Of a DNA stretch of 64,000 bases, positions 57,009 through 64,000 are shown piece by piece. The stretch covers positions 1,630,001-1,694,000 of the forward strand of contig NC_019771.1 in assembly GCF_000317695.1 (NCBI RefSeq). The letters run 5' to 3'. Source of the stretch: Anabaena cylindrica PCC 7122. Lineage in GTDB: Bacteria > Cyanobacteriota > Cyanobacteriia > Cyanobacteriales > Nostocaceae. The notes under the pieces were generated by a model, which saw nothing but the letters and a program-made list of their open reading frames with translations, was not told the origin of the DNA and searched no databases. Made by a program: the position numbers and the translations under genes. Each line of letters begins with the position of its first letter. Position 1 is the stretch's first letter.

Positions 57009-60000
57009 TTATATTTCAAAATTGGGTAATTGTTCAGCTTGGAATTTAGCGATTGCTTGTTGATTTTCTACTTCTAATACAATTCTGCTGTGCAGATGTG
57101 GTAAAAGTATTTTCCACTGTTTTTCACTGATTTCCACCACTAGAGAAATTTGCATACTTTCAGTAATATCTATCTCATCTTCCATCATTAAATTCATAGC
57201 GATGCTAGATAAGATTAAATCAGCGGTTTCTGGCTCGGTATTACTAACATATATCAGTAAGGTTGTTTGATGAGCATTAGAATCAGTAGCTATGGTTCTG
57301 ATCACTTCCCCAAGTTGCAAATATAAATCATCTTCTGATTGATTCCAGTCAGGAAACATGATGAGATTAATATATCGAAGATTAAAAGGGTTAAGAGTTT
57401 GACTAATTAAAATATCGCTAACAATATTGGCCATTTTAGACCAAGAAAACTTTTGAGATTGTTTCAATCCTGCTTCAATTAAATAGCGTCTTAAACTAGG
57501 TTTCTGTACTTCACATAAAGCATTAGTCATACTCTCAATATTATTATCTTTAACATAAATTACTGCTTCTCCTCCAACTTCAGGTAAAGAAGCATTAGAA
57601 GTAGTAATTACAGGACAACCACAGGCCATTGCTTCGGCTACCGGCATTCCAAAACCTTCATATTGAGAAGGATAGACTAATGCTATTGCTCCAGCATAAG
57701 CTAGTCTTAATTCATCATCACTTAACTGCAATCCATGAAAAGTACATCCAGCAGTATACCGTCGCCATTCGGAAGATAATTGATTACCTGCGCCAGTAGA
57801 TACTATATCAAAACTGTGTTTATTACTAAGTTGGGAGAATGCTTGAAAAAATAAAATTGTGTTTTTATATCCCGCCAATCCACCTAATAAGAAATATGGT
57901 TTATTGATGCCGTATTTATATTTGAAAGCATTAATTTCACTGTTAGAAGCAGGGGAAAAATGAGAAGAAACCCCACAATGAGCAACGGTAATTGATTCTA
58001 ATGGTATCTCTGGGAAAAATGTATTTAGGTCTTTAGCTGTATTTTCTGATATGGAAATAAAGGCAGATGCATGTTTGATTGCGTGATGTTTTTCCAGCCA
58101 CATTGGTTCATTTAAGTTGCCGCCTAAAACTTCTGGTATCATGTCATAAGCCATAAATACAGATGGTGTATCAATGGGAGTGGTGTAATAGGTGGAAATA
58201 AATAATTCTGCTGCTTCTTCATCGCAAATCTGCTGAAGCATCTGGTGATCACTTTCAGTATTGTTATAGTTATAGGGAGATATATTCCGATAACGAATAC
58301 CATCAATTTTGGGGGCAGTGTCAGCCCTATCTAAAACTACAATATGGTTGGCAAATTCAGTGCTTGACCATTGTTCCAAAAGAGATTTCCAAACTCTAGC
58401 AATTCCGGTTTTATAGAGTTGAAAAAATACACCATCAATTAGGATAATAGGTGTTTTTATTTCAGGAATATTTATTAGTTGATCGACATTTAATGAATTA
58501 TTTATTGTTAGTATTTTACTAACAACTTGGTTGAAATCACGATACAAAAGAGATTCTTTTTGAGATGATAGTAATTCACCTATTTTAATGTTATCAAATA
58601 AATTTTCGGGTAGATTTTTGTTTGTAGTTAATAGATGTAAAGAAGACCCATCTGTATATAGCTTTAAGTTATACTTTTTCGCTAATATTTCTAAGGATTT
58701 TATTGTATAAATAGCAATATGTTGACCTTCATGAGGAGTATAATACCACCATTCATCAGGTTTAGGATTATTGTCCGGTAATAATGATGTACTAAATAAA
58801 ATATTAGGAGCTAATTTAAGCATTACCTCTAATTCTTGCAAGGGATCAGTAAAATGTTCAAATAACTCAAATGCTGTAACTAATAACAACTCAGATTTAA
58901 TTGTCTCTATTAATTCAAAACCTGTTGCAAAAAGATTTTGACAAAATTTATCTTGCCAATAAAAATTAAACCCCTGGTCTCTCATCAACCTGACAAAAAG
59001 ACCATAACCACCGCCATAATCTAAAAATTTAGCGTCGTGATCGAAATAATTAAATAGCAACTTAGCTGTAATATTTGCCATCATATTATTACGATACACT
59101 AAACCTACATCACTAGGGGCAATTGCTTCTGAATAAGCCTCATCCAACCAGTAAGGATGTTCTGTTTGTACAAAACCACAGTGAGAACACTGAAAATAAT
59201 CAGCATCATATTTCTGAAGTATTTTTGCTGTAGAGAAGTAATGAGAATCTGAATTACAAATTTTACATTTTTTTGATTTTGTTTGACCGTAGGAGAATTT
59301 TGATAAATTAGTTGATATTGCTTCAACTTTTAGTTCCGGAAGAATTTGATTTTCAATTTTTTCACCATCTTGTACAAATTTAATAATTTGCTGGATTCTT
59401 TTTTCTATTGTATGATAATTTAAGATTTTTTCTCTAGCTTGTTTAGTTATTTTTTCTAAGTCAAATAAATTATTTAGATTTTGAACAAGATGTAGTAATT
59501 GTGGAAAATTGCCAATATCATAGGGAATATAATCTTCATACTCAACAAATAAACTACTACATATAGGTTGAGATTGTAATCTATATTGTAATAGTGCTGT
59601 TCCACAAGACATTGCTTCAAAAACTCTTTGTGTATAACCTCCCATATTAGTAGGCAGGTTAATTATTGCATAAAAATTATTGTAGAGATTAACTAACACA
59701 TCTGGTGAATTGTGAGTTTCAATCCATCCATTGACAAATACTACTGCCCTTGCTGCTAATAACTGCTGTAATAATTCTCTTCTTTGGTCATATACACCAG
59801 GAATATTAAAATTTGTAATCTGTCCAAAGAAAAACATTTGTTTTTGACGCTGGTCAATAGGAGTTTTGATTTTAAAACTATCTTCATCAACACAAACTGG
59901 AGAAAAACAAACATTTTTTCTATTTTCAAAAAAACTTAAGTCTCTTTCATCACAGCAAATAAAGTAATCAAAACATAAACTAGCACTTGCCGATTTCTCA

Positions 60001-60308
60001 ATCGTATTAGGAAATTTAGCATTAATTATAGTTTCCCAGCAAAGACAAACAGTAGTCTGTTCTAAATTTTGCCAGAAATCTCGTTTTTGAGGTTGATCAT
60101 GTAGAAAAGGTAAATAATGATCTCCTCCTATTATTATTATGATATCACTTGTACTTTTTTTTAGGTTTTGAAATAAAATCTCATAGCTTGATTCATTTAC
60201 AGAAAATACTTGACCTAATAATTTCATTTTTTCTAAAGTTTGCAACCATCCTTTACCAACGTTCCAAGGAAAGGAAGAAGAGTCGAGATAAATTAAGTCT
60301 ATTTTCAT
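57009..60308 (-). CDS. three-domain glycosyltransferase/methyltransferase fusion
   Basis: 1099 aa. Residues ~1-320: CgeB-type glycosyltransferase (VFVNGWIETHNSPDV, TQRVFEAMSCGTALLQYRL). Residues ~340-560: zinc-ribbon C-methyltransferase type (CKICNSDSHYF, CSHCGFVQTEHPYW, KFLDYGGGYGLFVRLMRDQG). Residues ~620-985: GT4-type glycosyltransferase with PYFLLGGLAGYKNTILFFQA and the EX7E motif region YEGFGMPVAEAMACGCPVI. It should build or modify a polysaccharide or surface glycan. It is in a glycan gene cluster; the N-terminal GT and methyltransferase are in the same polypeptide. Confidence 0.88.
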   Translation of the reverse strand: MKIDLIYLDSSSFPWNVGKGWLQTLEKMKLLGQVFSVNESSYEILFQNLKKSTSDIIIIIGGDHYLPFLHDQPQKRDFWQNLEQTTVCLCWETIINAKFPNTIEKSASASLCFDYFICCDERDLSFFENRKNVCFSPVCVDEDSFKIKTPIDQRQKQMFFFGQITNFNIPGVYDQRRELLQQLLAARAVVFVNGWIETHNSPDVLVNLYNNFYAIINLPTNMGGYTQRVFEAMSCGTALLQYRLQSQPICSSLFVEYEDYIPYDIGNFPQLLHLVQNLNNLFDLEKITKQAREKILNYHTIEKRIQQIIKFVQDGEKIENQILPELKVEAISTNLSKFSYGQTKSKKCKICNSDSHYFSTAKILQKYDADYFQCSHCGFVQTEHPYWLDEAYSEAIAPSDVGLVYRNNMMANITAKLLFNYFDHDAKFLDYGGGYGLFVRLMRDQGFNFYWQDKFCQNLFATGFELIETIKSELLLVTAFELFEHFTDPLQELEVMLKLAPNILFSTSLLPDNNPKPDEWWYYTPHEGQHIAIYTIKSLEILAKKYNLKLYTDGSSLHLLTTNKNLPENLFDNIKIGELLSSQKESLLYRDFNQVVSKILTINNSLNVDQLINIPEIKTPIILIDGVFFQLYKTGIARVWKSLLEQWSSTEFANHIVVLDRADTAPKIDGIRYRNISPYNYNNTESDHQMLQQICDEEAAELFISTYYTTPIDTPSVFMAYDMIPEVLGGNLNEPMWLEKHHAIKHASAFISISENTAKDLNTFFPEIPLESITVAHCGVSSHFSPASNSEINAFKYKYGINKPYFLLGGLAGYKNTILFFQAFSQLSNKHSFDIVSTGAGNQLSSEWRRYTAGCTFHGLQLSDDELRLAYAGAIALVYPSQYEGFGMPVAEAMACGCPVITTSNASLPEVGGEAVIYVKDNNIESMTNALCEVQKPSLRRYLIEAGLKQSQKFSWSKMANIVSDILISQTLNPFNLRYINLIMFPDWNQSEDDLYLQLGEVIRTIATDSNAHQTTLLIYVSNTEPETADLILSSIAMNLMMEDEIDITESMQISLVVEISEKQWKILLPHLHSRIVLEVENQQAIAKFQAEQLPNFEI

Positions 60309-60345
60309 AATTTTTTCTCCTTATTGTACAGCTATGAATTTGGCT

Positions 60346-61551
60346 TTATAAAGTCTGTATAATCTGTGTGATACTTGCACATATTTGTTGTTGTTCTTGT
60401 ATCAGCATTTCTGGAAAAAGAGGTAAGATAAGAGAGTGATCTTGAGCATATTGACTAATATTTAATGCTTTACATTCTAATTGAGAACAGTTACAAGAAT
60501 TATACTTTATACCACAATGCCAAGGTTGATCATGATATGATTCTTCTCTATGAGCGCACATTATTCCTCTTCGTGTGGCAATTCCTTGATCTAATAATTT
60601 TTGCATTACCGCTGTTTGATTAATATAGTCAGCTAATTTAATACAATAACTTTGCCAATTAGTTTTTGCCCATAATGGTTCTGTTGGCAGTTCTATTCCA
60701 GAAATATTAGATAATAATTCTTGATATTTTTCCGCTAGTTGTCGTCTTTGAGAGATTATATTGGGTAATTTTTTCAATTGCTCTCGTCCGACTGCTGCTT
60801 GAATATCAGTCATTCTGTAGTTATAGCCTAAAACAGGATAGGTTTCAAAAATGACTTGTTTTGAACCATGACGCACGGTATCTGGTACACTCATACCATG
60901 TTGTCGCCATAATCTGAACTTTTTATCCCATTCAGGATTAGAAGTGGTTAGCATTCCACCGTCACCAGTGGTAATCACTTTACGAGGGTGAAAGGAAAAA
61001 CAGGCAATATCTCCATGAGGTTTACCAATTTTTTCCCATTTCTCCTGCCATAATATCTCACTACCGATCGCACAAGCAGCATCTTCAATGACTGGTAAAG
61101 AATATTTTTTTGCAATAGCTAAAATTGCCTTTAAACTACAGGGCATTCCCATTTGATGCACTATTAAAATTGCTTTAGTGCGATCGCTGATTACAGGTTC
61201 AATTAATTCAGGATTAATATTATAAGTTTCCGGTTCAATATCCACAAATACGGGAATAGCACCACAGTAGCGAATGCTATTAGCTGTTGCAATGTAAGAA
61301 TGGGATACTGTAATTACTTCATCACCATGTTGAACACCTACGGCTAATAAAGCCAAATGTAAGGCCGTAGTGCAACTAGAAACAGCACAAGCATATTTTG
61401 CACTTACATAGTCGGCAAACTCTTCTTCAAAAGCCTTGACTTGTGGACCTTGTGTCACCCATCCTGATAAAATTGTTTGACTTGCTGCTTGGGCTTCTTC
61501 TTCACCTAGAAAAGGTTTAGCGATAGGAATAAAATAAGATTTTTCATTCAT
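60346..61551 (-). CDS. DegT/DnrJ/EryC1/StrS family aminotransferase
   Basis: 401 aa. PLP-dependent sugar aminotransferase fold. SSCTTALHLALLAVG (cofactor), EDAACAIGSE and the Lys in CFSFHPRKVITTGDGGML are family motifs; RLWRQHGM and YNYRMTDIQAAVGREQLKKL follow. It aminates a keto-sugar nucleotide, such as in the making of amino-sugars for surface glycans. Part of the cluster with epimerases. Confidence 0.94.
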   Translation of the reverse strand: MNEKSYFIPIAKPFLGEEEAQAASQTILSGWVTQGPQVKAFEEEFADYVSAKYACAVSSCTTALHLALLAVGVQHGDEVITVSHSYIATANSIRYCGAIPVFVDIEPETYNINPELIEPVISDRTKAILIVHQMGMPCSLKAILAIAKKYSLPVIEDAACAIGSEILWQEKWEKIGKPHGDIACFSFHPRKVITTGDGGMLTTSNPEWDKKFRLWRQHGMSVPDTVRHGSKQVIFETYPVLGYNYRMTDIQAAVGREQLKKLPNIISQRRQLAEKYQELLSNISGIELPTEPLWAKTNWQSYCIKLADYINQTAVMQKLLDQGIATRRGIMCAHREESYHDQPWHCGIKYNSCNCSQLECKALNISQYAQDHSLILPLFPEMLIQEQQQICASITQIIQTL

Positions 61552-61665
61552 AATAAATTATTGTGGATAGAAAATAGAGTAAGATAACTGTGAATTTTTT
61601 AGAAAAAGCAAGAGTATATTTTAATCAAAAATATGAATTTAAAACCTAACTAAAATTTAGATAGG

Positions 61666-62625
61666 TTATAAAAAATTCTTCGTTGTTTTCCACCAATCAA
61701 CTAAACGAGTTAAACCTTCTTCTAAAGAAATCTCAGCTTTAAATCCTAGTAATCTTTCAGCTTTGCTAGTATCAGCCAATCTTTTTTGTACAGGATTAAC
61801 TGTTCTTTCATCTGCGTATTCAGGTTTAAGATCAGATTTCATGACTTTTAAAAGACTAAAAGCTAAATCATTCAAACTAGTTTCTATCCCACTAGCAATA
61901 TTAAAAACATCATCCCTAATATCACTTTGAGCAGCTAAAATATTTGCTCTAGCAATATCTTCCACTGAAATAAAATCCATTGTTTGTAATCCATTACCAA
62001 AAATAAGCGGTGGTTTTCCCTCTATAATACGATCCATCCATCTAACTAATACTTCGGTATAAACGCCATAAATATCCATCCTTGTACCATAAACGTTAAA
62101 ATAGCGTAATGCTACATAATCCAATCCATACATTTCATTAAATGTGCGTAACATACCCTCATTAAAGGTTTTGGCTGCACCATAAAAAGTCCGGTTATTA
62201 TAAGGGTGATGAGATTCAGTAGTAGGAAATTCCTCTGCCATACCCAGAACAGAAGCGGAAGAAGCTGCGATAACTTTCTTAACTTGTGACTTAACCGCTG
62301 ATTCTAAAACATTATAAGTACCATCAACCAATACTTCTAATGCTAATCTTGGATCTTCGGCACATTGAGTAATACGAATTGCAGCTTGATGAAAAAGAAC
62401 ATCAACACCGGGCATAATTTTGTTCAGCAATTTTTGATCTCGAATATCTCCTTCGATAATGTTGATATTCCCATTGGCAATTGCCCATTCCAAATTAGCT
62501 TTCTTACCCCTGACAAAGTTATCAAGAATAACAATTTCTGAAACTCCTTGTTTAACTAATTGATCGGCAATATGAGAGCCAACTAATCCTGCACCACCAG
62601 TTATTAACACTTTATTTTTGATCAT
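61666..62625 (-). CDS. NAD-dependent epimerase/dehydratase
   Basis: 319 aa extended SDR. TGGAGLVGSHIADQL is the Rossmann Gly motif, DVLFHQAAI follows, and YGAAKTFNEGM is the YxxxK catalytic pair, with ALRYFNVYGTRMDIYGVYTEVLVRWMDRI. It acts on a nucleotide sugar. It lies upstream of the aminotransferase with a 114-base gap; both likely build the same sugar. Confidence 0.93.
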   Translation of the reverse strand: MIKNKVLITGGAGLVGSHIADQLVKQGVSEIVILDNFVRGKKANLEWAIANGNINIIEGDIRDQKLLNKIMPGVDVLFHQAAIRITQCAEDPRLALEVLVDGTYNVLESAVKSQVKKVIAASSASVLGMAEEFPTTESHHPYNNRTFYGAAKTFNEGMLRTFNEMYGLDYVALRYFNVYGTRMDIYGVYTEVLVRWMDRIIEGKPPLIFGNGLQTMDFISVEDIARANILAAQSDIRDDVFNIASGIETSLNDLAFSLLKVMKSDLKPEYADERTVNPVQKRLADTSKAERLLGFKAEISLEEGLTRLVDWWKTTKNFL

Positions 62626-62692
62626 AGTTTTATCTGCTTTATCTCTTAATTGTTAGCAACATAGTTAATGTTGGATTTAGACTTTGAGTAAT

Positions 62693-63412
62693 TTATGACT
62701 TTAACTGCCCAGAATAATTCTTGTTTAATGCTAAGATAGCCCTTTTATTCCAGTTTAGCTTTATAAGTGCTTCAATTGCAAATTTAGTATCGTAAACTGT
62801 TCTTTTTAATTCCCATAAGTTATTGCTTAGATTCCATATTCCCCATGAAGATGCTATATTGCCATCTCTAGGTTGACCAACTGAACCTGGATTAAATATA
62901 ATTCCTCCATTTTGGATTTTACGGATTAACGGGTAATGAGTATGTCCTAAAAGTAAAATTTCGTTGTGTTTGGGAAACCAATCATAAACCATATCATTGT
63001 CAGGATAATATCGTCCATTTAAATTATTGCCAGGAGTCCCATGGCATAAAGTAATCTTATGATTATCAATCGTTAGGGTATTACTTGATTTTAAGTGAGA
63101 CAACCATTCAAGTGCCGATGGTTCGTTTATAAGCAGATCTTCTCTATTTTGTCTAGCTATTAAGTAATAATCTAAATGTTTATTCAAATTATTAGCATAG
63201 GCCTCTAAAACAATTTCATCATGATTTCCTTTAATAGCAGAAATATTATTTTTACTTAATAAAAGACGATAAGTTTCCGATGCCCATGGGTAATAACCAA
63301 ATACATCACCCAAAATAATAACTTCATTGATATTATTAGCAGAAATATCTTCCAGAACAGCTTCGAGAGCATATTTATTTGAATGGATATCGCTAATAAT
63401 TGCAATTTTCAT
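62693..63412 (-). CDS. metallophosphoesterase family protein
   Basis: 239 aa. All five metal and active motifs of calcineurin-like phosphoesterases are visible: ISDIHSNKYAL, LGDVFGYYPW, KGNHDEIV, LCHGTPG and LGHTHYP. It is close to the YfcE/MJ0936-type group. Substrate unknown; could remove a phosphate from a sugar phosphate in the glycan pathway. The start lies 1 base after the stop of the next epimerase gene. Confidence 0.93.
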   Translation of the reverse strand: MKIAIISDIHSNKYALEAVLEDISANNINEVIILGDVFGYYPWASETYRLLLSKNNISAIKGNHDEIVLEAYANNLNKHLDYYLIARQNREDLLINEPSALEWLSHLKSSNTLTIDNHKITLCHGTPGNNLNGRYYPDNDMVYDWFPKHNEILLLGHTHYPLIRKIQNGGIIFNPGSVGQPRDGNIASSWGIWNLSNNLWELKRTVYDTKFAIEALIKLNWNKRAILALNKNYSGQLKS

Positions 63413-63413
63413 A

Positions 63414-64000
63414 TTATATATTTTGAAGTAAAGTTTTTATTGCTGTTTCTGAAGTATACTCTGGTTGATAATCTAAAAGTTGAGAAGCTTTTTTTATAGA
63501 AATATTCCAACGATCATTCTCATTAGTATCATTGCCTATAAATTCATAGGTATTGCCAAATTTTTCTGTAATTAATTGGGCTAAATGAAGCATTGATAGC
63601 TGGTTGCCGGATACAATATTAAAAGTACCTGATATATCTATATTTTCAATAGAGCTTATAAATGCTTTAGCAATATCAGTAACGGCAACAAAATCTTGGG
63701 TTCTAGTTCCTTTTCCATAAATTTTTATGATTTTATCTTCTCTGGATTCTTCGATCCATTTTCTTACTACACTAGTCGGCATCAATGCCAAGTTAAAACT
63801 AACTGGGCTTGAAACTCTAAAGATATTGAATTTAAACCCGTATTTTTCTGCATATTCCTTTAGATAATTTTCACCTAGGTGTTTAGACATCCCATAAGGT
63901 GTAACAGCGTTAATAGGAGAAGATTCTACAATTATTGAAGGTAATGGTTTTTGAATAAAACTAAAACTACTTGTGAAAATAGCTTTTTTAACACCTGCTT
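63414..64000 (-). CDS. NAD-dependent epimerase/dehydratase, 5' end missing
   Basis: The reading frame is open to the window end, so the N-terminus is outside. FTSSFSFIQKP and AVTPYGMSKHLGENYLKEYA hold the catalytic Ser region and YxxxK motif; RVSSPVSFN, KIIKIYGKGTRTQDFVAVTDIAKAF and GTFNIVSGNQLSMLHLAQLI follow. Same extended-SDR family as the epimerase at 61666. It belongs to the glycan cluster. Confidence 0.9.
   Translation of the reverse strand, partial: AGVKKAIFTSSFSFIQKPLPSIIVESSPINAVTPYGMSKHLGENYLKEYAEKYGFKFNIFRVSSPVSFNLALMPTSVVRKWIEESREDKIIKIYGKGTRTQDFVAVTDIAKAFISSIENIDISGTFNIVSGNQLSMLHLAQLITEKFGNTYEFIGNDTNENDRWNISIKKASQLLDYQPEYTSETAIKTLLQNI

Overview
The window looks like chromosomal DNA of a filamentous, probably heterocyst-forming cyanobacterium (Nostocales). 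The signs are frequent HIP1 octamers (GCGATCGC), short tandem heptamer repeats between genes, a PEP-CTERM protein, Uma2 and DUF4351 nucleases, KGK and DUF4327 proteins, SLH-OprB porins, a Tat-exported phosphodiester glycosidase and kinase/PP2C signalling genes. No species can be named from the sequence alone.

Layout. 1-11.5 kb: end of a PEP-CTERM gene, a DUF2231 membrane protein, an ABC1/UbiB kinase, a secreted EndoU-type ribonuclease, a complete ISL3 element with an 8-bp target duplication, a BON lipoprotein, a histidine kinase, a DUF167 protein and a GST-like protein. 11.5-25.5 kb: an integrated element inside tRNA-Phe. 25.5-31 kb: a zinc uptake locus (znuB, znuC, znuA, an SmtB-type repressor and an SLH porin) with a candidate Zur box. 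31-38.6 kb: housekeeping genes (threonylcarbamoyl-AMP synthase, a kinase, an acetyltransferase, SecF, SecD, PdhB). 38.7-48.2 kb: an accessory patch with a MazF module, a PRTase-like/NADAR pair, a DUF4351 nuclease, a PIN toxin broken at a tetranucleotide repeat, a thiC 3'-end duplicate, thiC with a TPP riboswitch, an IS4 insertion in a DUF2726 gene, and a GxxExxY cassette. 48.3-57 kb: hydrolase, phosphodiester glycosidase, pseudouridine synthase, PP2C and FHA-kinase. 57-64 kb: a glycan/surface-polysaccharide cluster (three-domain glycosyltransferase, DegT aminotransferase, epimerases, a phosphoesterase).

The most interesting part is the 14-kb element at 11508-25522. It is bounded by 45-bp direct repeats of the 3' half of tRNA-Phe, with a tyrosine recombinase whose stop codon lies 8 bp from the left repeat. 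A rightward module encodes a ribbon-helix-helix regulator, a KGK protein, a small protein of unknown function, a P4-like Toprim/SF3 primase-helicase flanked and penetrated by AGCCGTCAC iterons, and a 90-aa protein ending in a sliding-clamp-binding motif. Two genes of this module carry canonical -1 frameshift heptamers (GGGAAAA and AAAAAAG), each preceded by a Shine-Dalgarno-like sequence. Slippage would append a coiled coil to the repressor and an SSB-like DPDDIPF tail to the small protein. A tightly coupled leftward operon of about 6.5 kb encodes proteins that I cannot assign to known families, including a 43-triplet collagen-like protein and a 660-aa coiled-coil/membrane protein. I see no terminase, portal or known capsid gene. 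The element could be a satellite or an undescribed virus-like or secreted-structure element; this interpretation is inference.
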